Counted from the first letter of the stretch, positions 24,033 through 32,992 are shown. The stretch: 34,998 nt of DNA from Bacteroidaceae bacterium (GCA_024401055.1 JAKSLT010000022.1:1-34998), one strand, 5' to 3'. Made by a program: numbers and translations. Notes: a model not told the origin generated them from the letters alone.

Positions 24033-24040
24033 TATTTTTG
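24033..24040 (+). promoter_or_regulatory. TATTTTTG -7 box for the S41 protease gene
   Basis: It matches TAnnTTTG on the + strand, 46 bases before the ATG at 24087. The nearest TTTG (24018-24021) is closer than the usual 19-21 nt, so the -33 element is uncertain. Confidence 0.45.
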
Positions 24041-24086
24041 CATGCAAAATCATTAATCTTGGGATTTTACACCCCTAAAAACCGTA

Positions 24087-25679
24087 ATGCATAAGACAAG
24101 AATATACTTTCTCCTGAGCCTCGCGCTCTGCTTTCTCAATCTGCACGCCCAACAGAGAGACCCCAACTTCGGAGTTACCGATTTGGAGCAACTGCGCAAA
24201 CTGCAAATCGCCCAGATGGCCATTGCCAACCTCTATGTTGACTCCGTGGACCAAGAGAAACTCGTGGAGGACGCCATAAACGGCATGCTTGAAAAGCTCG
24301 ACCCCCATTCCTCTTACTCCAACGCCGAGCAGACGAAGAAAATGAACGAGCCGCTGGAAGGCAACTTCGAAGGCATCGGCGTGCAGTTCAATATGATGGA
24401 GGACACACTGGTCGTAATCCAGACAATCCGCAAAGGCCCGTCGGAGCGGGTAGGCATCCTCGCCGGCGACCGTATCATAAGTGTGAACAGCAAGCCTATC
24501 GCCGGCGTGAAGATGGATCGCGACACCATTATGACCAAGCTTCGCGGCCCGAAAGGCACCCATGTGATGCTGGGCATCGTGCGCCGTGGCGTGCCGAAGC
24601 CTATCTATTTCGACGTGGTGCGCGACAAAATTCCTGTGAACACGCTTGATGCCGCCTACATGATACGTCCCGGCATCGGCTACATTCATCTTGAACGCTT
24701 CGGCGCCACCTCGGGAAAAGAAGTGACGGACGCCATCCGCGACCTGAAGCAGCAAGGCATGAAACGCCTCATCTTCGACCTTCAGGCCAACGGCGGCGGC
24801 TACCTCGGCGCCTCCGTGGAGGTGGGCAGCCAGTTCCTGAAGAAGGGCGACCTCATCGTGTTCACCGAAAGCCGCAGCACACAGCGCCAGACGATGGATG
24901 CCACCGGCGGCGGCGAGTTTACGAAGGGCGACCTCATTATTCTCGTGGACGAATACACGGCCTCGGCCGCAGAAATCGTGACGGGCGCCATACAAGACCA
25001 CGACCGCGGCAAGGTCATCGGCCGCCGCACCTTCGGAAAGGGCCTCGTGCAGCGCCCCATTCCCCTCCCTGACGGCTCAATGATACGCCTTACCACCTCC
25101 CACTACTTCACGCCCTCCGGACGCTGCATCCAGAAACCCTACGAGAAGGGTAACAAAAAGGCTTACAACGAGGATCTTGATACACGCTTCACTCATGGCG
25201 AACTCTCCTGCATCGACAGCATCCATCTGGACAGCACCCGCGTTTATCGCACGCTTAAGAAGGGCCGTGCGGTATATGGCGGCGGCGGCATCATGCCCGA
25301 CGTGTTCGTACCGCTGGACACGGCGCGCTACACCAAGTACCTGACGGCCATACGCCGCCACAATATTATCAATGAGCAGGTGCTGCGCTACGTGGATGAG
25401 CACCGCACGAGCCTCAAGGCCGATTACCCCGACTTTGACCAGTACGTCGCCCACTTCGAGGTGCCGCAGGCTCTCGTGGACAGCGTCATCAGTCAGGCCG
25501 CACAGAAGAAGGTGATGCCCAAGGACGACGAGGAAAAAGAGAAGTCCATCCCCGACCTCCGCTTCCTCCTCAAGTCGCTCATTGCCTACGACGTGTGGGA
25601 CCGCAACGAGTATTTCCGCCTCATCAACACCCAGTCCGACATCGTGAAGGCGGCGCTGAAAGAGTGGGGCAAAGATTAA
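24087..25679 (+). CDS. S41 family C-terminal processing peptidase (CtpA/Prc-like)
   Basis: This 530-residue periplasmic serine protease has a signal peptide (MHKTRIYFLLSLALCFLNLHAQ). Family order is clear: an N-terminal helical part with LDPHSSY at 71-77, a PDZ domain at about 90-180 (EGIGVQFN through ILAGDRIISVNSKPI), then the protease core with ERFGATSGKEV, LQANGGG in the place of the usual LRNNPGG, catalytic S293 in EYTASAAE and K318 in RTFGKGLVQ forming a Ser-Lys dyad. It then has GRCIQKPYEKGNKKAY and a C-terminal helical region of about 150 residues typical of Bacteroidota members. These enzymes trim or degrade envelope proteins from exposed C termini. It begins a + strand run with ruvB and ybeY; the 49-bp gap to ruvB holds only a short repeat. 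Confidence 0.93.
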   Translation: MHKTRIYFLLSLALCFLNLHAQQRDPNFGVTDLEQLRKLQIAQMAIANLYVDSVDQEKLVEDAINGMLEKLDPHSSYSNAEQTKKMNEPLEGNFEGIGVQFNMMEDTLVVIQTIRKGPSERVGILAGDRIISVNSKPIAGVKMDRDTIMTKLRGPKGTHVMLGIVRRGVPKPIYFDVVRDKIPVNTLDAAYMIRPGIGYIHLERFGATSGKEVTDAIRDLKQQGMKRLIFDLQANGGGYLGASVEVGSQFLKKGDLIVFTESRSTQRQTMDATGGGEFTKGDLIILVDEYTASAAEIVTGAIQDHDRGKVIGRRTFGKGLVQRPIPLPDGSMIRLTTSHYFTPSGRCIQKPYEKGNKKAYNEDLDTRFTHGELSCIDSIHLDSTRVYRTLKKGRAVYGGGGIMPDVFVPLDTARYTKYLTAIRRHNIINEQVLRYVDEHRTSLKADYPDFDQYVAHFEVPQALVDSVISQAAQKKVMPKDDEEKEKSIPDLRFLLKSLIAYDVWDRNEYFRLINTQSDIVKAALKEWGKD

Positions 25680-25691
25680 TTTTCCCATTTA

Positions 25692-25723
25692 CTAATTCGC
25701 TAATTTGCTAATTTGCTAATTCT
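25692..25723. repeat. Four tandem octamers (CTAATTTG) upstream of ruvB
   Basis: The units are CTAATTCG, CTAATTTG, CTAATTTG and CTAATTCT, ending five bases before the ruvB ATG. They occupy most of the 49-bp gap after the protease gene and cover the place where a ribosome-binding site would lie. Confidence 0.7.
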
Positions 25724-25728
25724 GAAAA

Positions 25729-26784
25729 ATGCAGCAAGATACCTTCAACATTCATGCCGAGCAGCAGGCGCCGGCACAGGCTTCCTCGGAGAAAGACTTC
25801 GAGCAGGCGCTGCGTCCTCTCTCCTTCGATGACTTCAGCGGTCAGCAGAAGGTGGTGGACAACCTCCGCGTCTTCGTGGAGGCCGCCAAATACCGCGGCG
25901 AGCCCCTCGACCACACCCTTCTCCACGGCCCCCCGGGCCTGGGCAAGACTACGCTCTCAAATATCATCGCCAACGAACTCGGCGTGGGCTTCAAACTCAC
26001 CTCGGGCCCCGTTCTCGACAAGCCCGGCGACCTGGCAGGCCTCCTTACGTCCCTCGAACCCAACGACGTGCTCTTCATCGATGAAATTCATCGCCTCTCG
26101 CCCGTCGTGGAGGAGTATCTCTACAGCGCAATGGAGGACTACCGCATCGATATCATGATAGACAAGGGCCCCGCCGCGCGTTCCATACAGATAGACCTGG
26201 CTCCCTTCACCCTTGTCGGTGCCACCACGCGCTCCGGCCTCCTCACGGCGCCCCTCCGCGCCCGTTTCGGCATCAATATGCACCTTGAATACTACGATGC
26301 CAAGACCTTGGAGACCATCGTCACCCGCTCGGCCAACATCCTCGGTGTGATGATAGACCCGAAGGCGGCCGCCGAAATCGCAGGTCGCAGTCGCGGCACG
26401 CCCCGCATCGCCAACGCCTTGCTGCGCCGCGTAAGGGACTTCGCCCAGGTGAAGGGCACGGGCCAGATTGACCTCAACATTGCCAAATACGCCCTCAACG
26501 CCCTCAACATCGACCGCTACGGCCTCGACGAAATCGACAACAAGCTCCTCACCACCATTATTGACAAGTTCAAGGGCGGTCCCGTGGGCATCAGCACCAT
26601 AGCCACCGCCATCGGCGAGGACGCCGGCACCGTGGAGGAGGTCTATGAGCCGTTCCTCATCAAGGAGGGCTTCATCCGCCGCACTCCCCGCGGCCGCGAA
26701 GTCACCGAACTGGCCTACACCCACCTGGCCCGTCCCCTGCCCACCGGCTTATATAACGACGCGCAGCAACAGAGTTTGTTTTAG
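25729..26784 (+). CDS. ruvB: Holliday junction branch-migration ATPase RuvB
   Basis: This 351-residue AAA+ motor drives branch migration of Holliday junctions with RuvA during recombination and repair. Walker A is GPPGLGKT at 67-74 and Walker B is LFIDEIH with D118-E119. GATTRSG serves as sensor 1 and PLRARFG holds the arginine finger. The C-terminal winged-helix domain contains [30 protein letters not shown] and TPRGREVT. The length is slightly above the usual 330-345 because of a Gln/Ala-rich N terminus. ruvA and ruvC are not beside it, as in many Bacteroidota. A tandem octamer precedes the start and a MITE-like element follows the stop. Confidence 0.98.
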   Translation: MQQDTFNIHAEQQAPAQASSEKDFEQALRPLSFDDFSGQQKVVDNLRVFVEAAKYRGEPLDHTLLHGPPGLGKTTLSNIIANELGVGFKLTSGPVLDKPGDLAGLLTSLEPNDVLFIDEIHRLSPVVEEYLYSAMEDYRIDIMIDKGPAARSIQIDLAPFTLVGATTRSGLLTAPLRARFGINMHLEYYDAKTLETIVTRSANILGVMIDPKAAAEIAGRSRGTPRIANALLRRVRDFAQVKGTGQIDLNIAKYALNALNIDRYGLDEIDNKLLTTIIDKFKGGPVGISTIATAIGEDAGTVEEVYEPFLIKEGFIRRTPRGREVTELAYTHLARPLPTGLYNDAQQQSLF

Positions 26785-26819
26785 AAGGCAACAGCCCACA
26801 AGCCCCACAGCCCAAACCG

Positions 26820-27072
26820 AAGCCCCTCTCCGTCGCGGCTGCCTACGGCACCGCGCCACCCCTCCCCCATAGGGAGGGGAAGATACCCCTAAAGGTAATT
26901 AACGCGCGAGAGATATATTAAAAAAACAAGCAAATAAAATTTAGCTCAAACCGCCCCCATTCCTTTAACTCCTAAGCCTCCCCTTAATAGCCGCCACCCT
27001 TTAGTGGTATTTCCCCCTCCCTATGGGGGAGGGGTGGCAGAGCACCAAAGGTGGCTCTGACGGGGTGGGGCT
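26820..27072. mobile_element. MITE-like element, copy 2
   Basis: This has the same plan as 20649-20906: an end of AAGCCCC type, a CCCCTCCC-CATA-GGGAGGGG hairpin (about 26860-26879), an AT-rich core with GCTCAAACCGCCCCC, a second hairpin CCCCTCCCTATGGGGGAGGGG, and the right end GACGGGGTGGGGC. The left end is more decayed than in copy 1. A second partial right end (GTGGCTCTGACGGGATGAGG) follows at 27073-27092. It fills the space between ruvB and ybeY and reads in frame into ybeY from a GTG at 27051. Confidence 0.72.
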
Positions 27073-27101
27073 GTGGCTCTGACGGGATGAGGTTTTTTCT
27101 A

Positions 27102-27518
27102 ATGATTTCCTACTTTTCACAAAACATCTCCCTTCCCGACCTCAACCAGCCGCAGACCACGGCGTGGCTGAGAGAGGTGGCACAATCCTACGGAAAAAGG
27201 ATTGGGGCCGTGAACTATATCTTCGTGGACGACGAGGAAATCCTCCGCATCAACCGCGAGTACATAGGTCACGACTACTACACCGACCACATCGGCTTCG
27301 ACTACAGCGCCCACGACATTCTCTCCGGCGACATCTACATTTCCCTCGACACGGTGCGCTCCAACGCCGCCCTTTTCGGCAAGACCTTTGACGACGAACT
27401 CCACCGCGTCATCGTCCACGGCCTCCTCCACCTCTGCGGTCTGAAGGACAAGACACCCGAGGAGCGCGCCGATATGGAACGCGCCGAGGACGCTGCACTC
27501 GTCCTGCTTACGAAATAA
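27102..27518 (+). CDS. ybeY: Endoribonuclease YbeY, rRNA maturation factor
   Basis: This 138-residue UPF0054 protein is a metal-dependent RNase needed for 16S rRNA 3'-end processing and ribosome quality control. The core motif reads HGLLHLCGLKDKTPEER. It keeps the first two histidines of HGxLHLxGxDH, but the third is replaced by KDK, as I recall for other Bacteroidota members, so the third ligand may come from elsewhere. The equivalent of the TDVLSFP segment is TDHIGFDY. I chose ATG 27102 (MISYFSQNISLPDL); a GTG at 27051 would add 17 residues that derive from the MITE-like element's end. The exported-protein gene at 27529 starts ten bases after the stop, so the two are probably co-transcribed. 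Confidence 0.93.
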   Translation: MISYFSQNISLPDLNQPQTTAWLREVAQSYGKRIGAVNYIFVDDEEILRINREYIGHDYYTDHIGFDYSAHDILSGDIYISLDTVRSNAALFGKTFDDELHRVIVHGLLHLCGLKDKTPEERADMERAEDAALVLLTK

Positions 27519-27528
27519 ACCACTCCTT

Positions 27529-28083
27529 ATGAAACGAAACATCCTCCTCCTTCTCTCCCTCACACTCCTCACCCTGAGCGCCGCAGCCCGCAGCCACGGC
27601 GAAGGCGGCACCACCCCCTTCCGCCAGCGCTTCTCCACCGAAATCGGCGCCGTATGTGGCTCCGACTTCCACCGCCAGATAGTGCTCAACCTCCGCGGCG
27701 GCTTCAACTACGACGTGTCGCGCATGGCATTTCTTATCTGCGACTTCGAAGAAAACTGGCAGATGCAGGAGGCGCGCGACCATTTCGACCGCAGCCACAT
27801 GCTCCTCGGCGGCCTGGGCCTCCACCTGCTGCGTGCCAACACCCAGCGCGGCGGCATGATACCCTACAGTCTCGACCTGCGTGCGGCCTACGGCAGCACA
27901 GTGGGGCAGACAAACTGGAAAAACAACGCCCTGGAGGCCGGACTGCAGTTCTATCCCTCCTATACGCTCTGCAAGCCCGTAGTGGGCGTGGGCTACCGTT
28001 TCAGCCACGGCCGCAACGACAAGGCGCGCGACTATCAGGAGCCCTTACACCAGTTCTACATATCCCTCGGAATGAGATTTTAG
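27529..28083 (+). CDS. Small exported protein, probable beta-barrel, unknown function
   Basis: This 184-residue protein has a signal peptide (MKRNILLLLSLTLLTLSAAA). The mature part consists of alternating strands such as FSTEIGAVCGSDF, QIVLNLRGGFNYDV, SLDLRAAYGS and VVGVGYRFSHGR, and it ends with aromatic FYISLGMRF. This looks like a small outer-membrane barrel of about eight strands, similar in size to OmpW/OprG- or PorT-like proteins, but I cannot assign a family. It lies ten bases after ybeY. There is no obvious terminator directly after it. Confidence 0.7.
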   Translation: MKRNILLLLSLTLLTLSAAARSHGEGGTTPFRQRFSTEIGAVCGSDFHRQIVLNLRGGFNYDVSRMAFLICDFEENWQMQEARDHFDRSHMLLGGLGLHLLRANTQRGGMIPYSLDLRAAYGSTVGQTNWKNNALEAGLQFYPSYTLCKPVVGVGYRFSHGRNDKARDYQEPLHQFYISLGMRF

Positions 28084-28253
28084 AACTGGAAGCCACACTT
28101 CCGAAACTGTAAAATATTTTGACAAAATCCTGTACGGAATTTTGACCACTTTTCGGAGACCTTTTTGCCGTTTCAGGCGTTTTAAGCGGTACTGGCGCCC
28201 TTTCCGTTTTTCTCCCTTCCCATTCCCTTGAAACTTCTTCCCTTTTAATTTTG

Positions 28254-28358
28254 ACTAAAAGGGAACTTTTTCAAATTAAAAGGGAAGTAGTTCGCATTAA
28301 ATGGGCTTTAGTTCAAATTAAATGGGAAGAAATTGGAATTAAATGGGCTTTAGTTTGC
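28254..28358. repeat. Five tandem 21-nt units (AYTAAAWGGG core)
   Basis: Units start at 28254, 28275, 28296, 28317 and 28338. Each begins ACTAAAAGGG, ATTAAAAGGG or ATTAAATGGG; units 3 and 5 are nearly the same (ATTAAATGGGCTTTAGTT). An inverted unit (CTTCTTCCCTTTTAAT, 28234-28249) precedes the array, so TTCCCTTTTA and TAAAAGGGAA form a 10-bp stem at the left edge. Confidence 0.85.
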
Positions 28359-28668
28359 GGCAGGCCTGTTTCAGTGCGTTTTTCTTTTATTTTTCGTGAT
28401 TTTTTTGAGTTTTTTTGAGGCTTAAAAGGGAAGTAAGGGGCAGCGAGGGGGGTGAAATCGCTCGTTTTTGGCCGATATTTTCGTCTCGTTGCGGCATATC
28501 GCACTGGTATATAGCATGTTGACGCAGGCAAATGAATGTGGCCAAATTTTCAAATATTGACGCGCGAAAATTTTTTCGTGAGCTCCATGCCCCAAATTTG
28601 GCCATATAAATTGTAAAAATTTTTGACAAAATCCGAGGCCGTTTTTTCTGTCAAAACAAGGAAGTCGC

Positions 28669-28728
28669 GTCAGGACAAAATAGCGGAGGATAGGATGCGC
28701 ATCCTATCCTCCGCTATTTTGTCCTGAC
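28669..28728 (-). terminator. 60-nt perfect palindrome downstream of the GNAT-like gene
   Basis: The 30 bases from GTCAGGACAAAATAGCGG to GGATGC are followed by their exact complement. RNA from either strand would fold as a hairpin of about 28 bp with a minimal loop at ATGCGCAT. It lies 44 bases beyond the stop of the - strand gene at 28772, so termination is the simplest role, although no clear T-tract follows. Confidence 0.7.
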
Positions 28729-28771
28729 AGCACTTTAACAGAATCTGGCAGGATTTTAACAAAATCTCTGT

Positions 28772-29917
28772 TTACAGCGCTTTCTGGTAGCAGCGGCGGC
28801 GCTTGTGGATGGTGCAGTCGAGGTAGGCCCACTGATCCTGCGACTGGTGGTTGGTCTCGAGCTGCGGGTGGGTCTCGGCGCTCTCGAAGCCCATCTCCAT
28901 GAAGGTGGGGATGAGGTCGGCAAAGAGGAGGGCGTTGACGCCTCTGTTCTGCCACTCGGGCACGACGCCTACGAGGAGCATGTCGATAATCTTGGAGTGC
29001 TTGAACTTCATGGCCTTGAGCAAGTGCCACCAGCCGAAGGGGAAAAGGCGGCCCTTGGCCTTCTGGATGGCGTGGGAGAGGGAGCCCATTGTGATGCCCA
29101 TGGCGATGATTTCGCCCTCCTCGGTCTCAACGACGGACACCATGCGGGTGTCGAGGAAGCGAAGGTACATTTCACTGTAGCGGTCTATCTGTTTTTTCGA
29201 CATCTCGCTGTAGCCGAAGAGGTTGGCGTAGGCGCGGTTGACGACGTCGAAGATGGGGTACTGGTACTGCCCCTTGAGGATTTCGCGGGCGTTCTTGAAC
29301 TTGTGGATATGGAGCTTATAGCGCTTCTTCACGAGTTCTGCCACGCGGAAATACTTGTCCTGATGGGCTTCGTGGCCGGCATGGGGCACCATCACCTTGC
29401 GTTCCACCCAGTCAATCTCGTGCGTGAGGCCCAGACGCTCCATGTGCTCGGGGTAATAGGGGAAATTGTAGATGGTGGACATCGTTGAGAGCTGGTCGAA
29501 GCCGTCGATGAGCATGCCCTCGGGGTCCATGTCGGTGAAACCGAGGGGGCCGACGAGTTTGTCGCAGCCTTTTTGGCGTCCCCACTCCTCGGCGGTGGAG
29601 ATAAGGGCCTCGCTCACTTCGGGGTCGTCGATGAAGTCTATCCATCCGAAGCGGGCGTTGTTGGTCTCCCAGCGCTTGTTGGCCTTGTGATTGATGATGC
29701 AGGCCACGCGGCCTACCACTTCGTCGCCGCGGAGGGCGAGGAAGAGTTCGGCCTCGCAGAAATCGTAGGCGGCGTTCTTCTTGGGATTGAAGGTGTCGAG
29801 GAGGTCCTCGAGGAGGTCGGGCACGGCGTACTCGCAGTCCTTGTAAAGCTGATAATTGAGGCGGGCGAACTTCTTGAGGTCGGCCTTCGTCTCTACTTTT
29901 TTAATAGTTACAGCCAT
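28772..29917 (-). CDS. GNAT-superfamily-like acyltransferase, conserved Bacteroidota protein
   Basis: This 381-residue soluble protein starts MAVTIKKVETKADLKKFARL. Residues 5-130 and 250-360 look like two GNAT-type folds: FLALRGDEVVGRVACIINHKAN and GCDKLVGPLGFTDMDPEG in the first, and MLLVGVVPEWQNRGVNALLFADL in the second, which fits the acetyl-CoA-binding Q/RxxG/A loop (QNRGVN). Homologues are widespread in gut Bacteroidota and are annotated only as N-acetyltransferase or hypothetical; the substrate is unknown. A promoter box lies 25 bases upstream of the ATG. The gene stands alone, with a 60-nt palindrome downstream. Confidence 0.75.
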   Translation of the reverse strand: MAVTIKKVETKADLKKFARLNYQLYKDCEYAVPDLLEDLLDTFNPKKNAAYDFCEAELFLALRGDEVVGRVACIINHKANKRWETNNARFGWIDFIDDPEVSEALISTAEEWGRQKGCDKLVGPLGFTDMDPEGMLIDGFDQLSTMSTIYNFPYYPEHMERLGLTHEIDWVERKVMVPHAGHEAHQDKYFRVAELVKKRYKLHIHKFKNAREILKGQYQYPIFDVVNRAYANLFGYSEMSKKQIDRYSEMYLRFLDTRMVSVVETEEGEIIAMGITMGSLSHAIQKAKGRLFPFGWWHLLKAMKFKHSKIIDMLLVGVVPEWQNRGVNALLFADLIPTFMEMGFESAETHPQLETNHQSQDQWAYLDCTIHKRRRCYQKAL

Positions 29918-29941
29918 GGAAATAGTTTTTGGAATTCAGCG

Positions 29942-29973
29942 CAAAGGTACGAAATAGCGTTAAAACTGACAAG
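29942..29973 (-). promoter_or_regulatory. Bacteroidota-type promoter of the GNAT-like gene
   Basis: On the - strand CTTG (29970-29973) and TACCTTTG (29942-29949) are separated by 20 nt, matching the consensus spacing. The leader is about 20 nt. Confidence 0.6.
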
Positions 29974-30018
29974 TAAAAATCCTAATATATGATAAAAAAG
30001 GTAAAAAGAGGCTAAAGT

Positions 30019-30052
30019 TTTGCTATTAGGTAAAAAGTTTTGCGTAATTTTG
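30019..30052 (+). promoter_or_regulatory. Bacteroidota-type promoter of the M16 peptidase gene
   Basis: TTTG (30019-30022) and TAATTTTG (30045-30052) are 22 nt apart on the + strand. A leader of about 90 nt would precede the ATG at 30152, which makes the longer upstream frame starting near 30080 unlikely. Confidence 0.6.
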
Positions 30053-30151
30053 TAGCGATTTCGCACGTATGCGAGTCAAATGTGCGGATTAGGGCCAGAA
30101 AAACCCGCAATCCTTGAAAGCGAAAAACCAAATAACCTAAAAAACATAAAG

Positions 30152-32992
30152 ATGAAACACTTCAAACTTTTCGTCGCTGCCCTCGTAGGGTTTATCACCC
30201 TCGGCGCCAGCGCGCAGCAGATGCCCCCGCTGCCTATCGACCCCGCCGTGCGTTACGGACAGCTCCCCAACGGCATGACCTACTACATCCGCCACAACGA
30301 AGAGCCCCGCAACCAGGCTAACTTCTACATTGCCCAGAAGGTTGGCGCCGTGCAGGAAGAAGAAGACCAGCGCGGTCTGGCCCACTTCCTGGAACACATG
30401 GCCTTCAACGGCTCCGTGACCTTCCCCGCCGACGGCCAGCTCATCAAGGCCTGCGAGAAGATGGGCGTGAAGTTCGGTCAGAACCTCAATGCCTACACCG
30501 CTGCCGACGAGACCGTGTATAACATTGACGACGTGCCCACCACCGACCCGCAGAACATCGACACTTGCCTGTGGATTCTGCATGACTGGTCGTGCGGCCT
30601 CTTGCTCACCGCCGAAGAGATTAATAAGGAACGCGGCGTCATCCACGAGGAATGGCGTATGCGCAGCAGCGCCAGCCAGCGCATCTTCAACCGCAACCTG
30701 GAGGCCCTCTATCCCGGCAGCCGCTACGGCAAGCGCATGCCTATCGGCCTGATGAGCGTCATTGACAACTTCGAGCCCGACTTCCTGCGCGCTTACTACA
30801 AAAAGTGGTACCGTCCCGACCTGCAGGGCCTCGTAATCGTGGGCGACGTGGACGTGGACGCCATCGAAGCCAAGATTAAGGATATCTTCGGCCCCATCCA
30901 GATGCCCGAGAATCCTGCCAAGTATGAGTTCTATCCCGTGCCCGACAACGAAGAGCCCATCTTCGTAGTCGATAAGGACAAGGAGATGCAGATGGGCGTC
31001 ATGCTCGTCAACTTCAAGACGCAACCCCTGCCCACGGAACTGCGCGGCACGATGGCCTATATCATGCAGAACTACCTCACTGATATTATCTGCTCCGTAA
31101 TCAACGAACGCCTGGCCGACATCAGCCAGAAACCCGACTGCCCCTTCATAGGAGCCGAGGTGGGCTACGGCAACTATATTCTGGCCAAGACCTGCGACGC
31201 CTTCAGCCTGCAAATCGTGGCCAAGCCCGGGCAGGACGCCGAAGCCCTTAAGGTGGTCATGACCGAACTGGAACGTGCACGCCAGCATGGACTGACCGAC
31301 ACGGAGGTAATCCGTGCCCGCGACGAATACCTCTCGCAGCTGGAGAAGATATACGACAACCGCGACAAGCAGAAGAACGACTTCTACGTGCAGCAGTACG
31401 TGCGCCACTTCCTTGAAGGCGACGCCATCCCCGACATCGAGACCGAATATCAGGCCACAAAGATGCTGGCCCAGCAACTGCCCACACAGGTGTTCAACAT
31501 GGCCCTTCAGCAAGACCTTATCAGCCCCACCGGCAAAAACCTCGTGCTACTGGGCATGTATCCTGAGAAGGAAGGTGCCAGCATTCCTACAGTAGAGGAA
31601 CTCAAGGCCGCCGTCAACGAGGCTCATAACACTCAAGTGGAAGCCTTCGTAGATAACGTGAAGAACGAGCCCCTCGTGGCCAAAATGCCTAAGGCCGTAA
31701 AGATTAAGAAGGAAGAAGCTGCCGACTACGGCTACACCTGCTGGACGCTGAAGAACGGTGCCCGCGTATTCTACAAGCAGACCGACTTCAACGACTCCGA
31801 GGTACTGATGAGCGCCACCAGCTTCGGCGGCCAGAGCCTCCTGCCCACCGAGGACCTCTACAACGGCACCATGGTCACCAACGTGATGAACTCCTGCGGC
31901 TGGGGCAACTTCACCAGCACCGAACTGGAAAAAGCCCTCGCCGGCAAGCAAGCCAGCGTCAGCGTGGCCATGTCGCAGGCCGGTGAAGGTCTCCGCGGCA
32001 AATCCACGCCGAAGGACCTCCGCACACTCTTCGAACTCACCTACCTGAAGTTCCAGCCCCTGAAGGACGATCCCGATGCCTACCGCAACCTTATGGACGG
32101 CCTGCGCATGCAACTGGAAAACGCCGAGAAGAATCCCATGCAGTCGTTCCAGGACAGCATCCAAAAGGGAATCTACTGCGGCAACCCCCGCTACATCAAC
32201 ATTAAGCTGGCCGACCTCGACAAGATTTCCTACGCCGAATGCCAACGCATCTACAAGGAGCGATTCCAGAGCGCCGGCGACTTCGACTTCTACTTCACCG
32301 GTGCCTTCAACGTGGACAGCCTCCGCACTTACGTGGAGCAGTACATCGCTCCTCTGCCCGGCATCAAGGGTAAGCGCGAGACCTTCAACAAGACCAACAT
32401 CACCGACATCGAAGCCGGTGAGCGCACCATCCGCTACGAGCGCCAGATGGAGACCCCCCAGGCCTACACCCTCCAGGTGTGGAGCGGCGACCTGCCCTTC
32501 ACCCTTGACCAGGACGCCGTGGTGGAAGCCACAGGCGCCGCCCTTGACCAGATGCTGATGAAGACCATCCGCGAGGACGGCGGCATGGCCTACAGCGTGA
32601 GCGCCAACGCCCAGACCAGCTTTGACGTGAAGGAAAACTACGTCGTGCAGATTATGGCCCCCTTTACCCCCGCCAAGGTGGACAGCGTGCTGCTCCTGAT
32701 GCGTGAGGGCATTGAGGAAATCGCCAAGAACGGCGTGGCCCAGAAACATATCGATGACTACAAGAACTTCGAACTCAAGCAACTTGAGGACCTCCAGCGC
32801 CAGAACAGCTACTGGCAGAGCCTCATCACCACCAAGAACCAGTGGGGCCGCGACCTGCAGAAGGGCCGCCGCGAGGCCATCGAGGGCGTCAGCTCCGAGA
32901 AGATACAGAAGTTCGTACGCGACATCTTGCTCCGCCAGCACAACGTGGTAGGCGTGACAATGCTCCCCGCCGATTTGACTGAAAAAGAATAA
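30152..32992 (+). CDS. M16 family zinc metallopeptidase, PqqL-type, exported
   Basis: The 946-residue protein starts with a signal peptide (MKHFKLFVAALVGFITLGASAQ); I rejected a frame beginning 24 codons earlier as non-secretory. It has two M16 halves. The active N-terminal half carries HFLEH at 78-82 and downstream glutamates in GVIHEEWRM (E166/E167) completing the inverted zinc motif. The second half (about 520-946) is the inactive, substrate-enclosing repeat, with YTCWTLKNGARVFYKQTDF as its start. Such periplasmic peptidases degrade peptides or small proteins inside a closed chamber. The sequence before the ATG is A-rich with no strong Shine-Dalgarno site, usual in this phylum. A hairpin terminator follows the stop. 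It is unrelated in detail to the shorter broken M16 gene at 2052. Confidence 0.93.
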   Translation: MKHFKLFVAALVGFITLGASAQQMPPLPIDPAVRYGQLPNGMTYYIRHNEEPRNQANFYIAQKVGAVQEEEDQRGLAHFLEHMAFNGSVTFPADGQLIKACEKMGVKFGQNLNAYTAADETVYNIDDVPTTDPQNIDTCLWILHDWSCGLLLTAEEINKERGVIHEEWRMRSSASQRIFNRNLEALYPGSRYGKRMPIGLMSVIDNFEPDFLRAYYKKWYRPDLQGLVIVGDVDVDAIEAKIKDIFGPIQMPENPAKYEFYPVPDNEEPIFVVDKDKEMQMGVMLVNFKTQPLPTELRGTMAYIMQNYLTDIICSVINERLADISQKPDCPFIGAEVGYGNYILAKTCDAFSLQIVAKPGQDAEALKVVMTELERARQHGLTDTEVIRARDEYLSQLEKIYDNRDKQKNDFYVQQYVRHFLEGDAIPDIETEYQATKMLAQQLPTQVFNMALQQDLISPTGKNLVLLGMYPEKEGASIPTVEELKAAVNEAHNTQVEAFVDNVKNEPLVAKMPKAVKIKKEEAADYGYTCWTLKNGARVFYKQTDFNDSEVLMSATSFGGQSLLPTEDLYNGTMVTNVMNSCGWGNFTSTELEKALAGKQASVSVAMSQAGEGLRGKSTPKDLRTLFELTYLKFQPLKDDPDAYRNLMDGLRMQLENAEKNPMQSFQDSIQKGIYCGNPRYINIKLADLDKISYAECQRIYKERFQSAGDFDFYFTGAFNVDSLRTYVEQYIAPLPGIKGKRETFNKTNITDIEAGERTIRYERQMETPQAYTLQVWSGDLPFTLDQDAVVEATGAALDQMLMKTIREDGGMAYSVSANAQTSFDVKENYVVQIMAPFTPAKVDSVLLLMREGIEEIAKNGVAQKHIDDYKNFELKQLEDLQRQNSYWQSLITTKNQWGRDLQKGRREAIEGVSSEKIQKFVRDILLRQHNVVGVTMLPADLTEKE

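Larger units (their letters stand above)
28084..28771. other. Repeat-rich convergent intergenic region, 688 bp
   Basis: This lies between the + strand barrel gene and the - strand GNAT-like gene, which converge. It contains the 21-nt array at 28254-28358, an inverted copy of its unit just before it, GGCCAAATTT (from about 28541) with its complement AAATTTGGCC (about 28594-28603), three scattered copies of ACAAAATC (about 28122, 28625 and 28759) and the 60-nt palindrome. Open frames of 70-80 codons exist on the - strand but show no protein-like features. Confidence 0.7.

Noticed and set aside
28313..28629. Two overlapping - strand open frames of 72 and 80 codons
   Set aside because: They lie in repeat-rich convergent DNA, have basic low-complexity translations and show no promoter or recognisable start.
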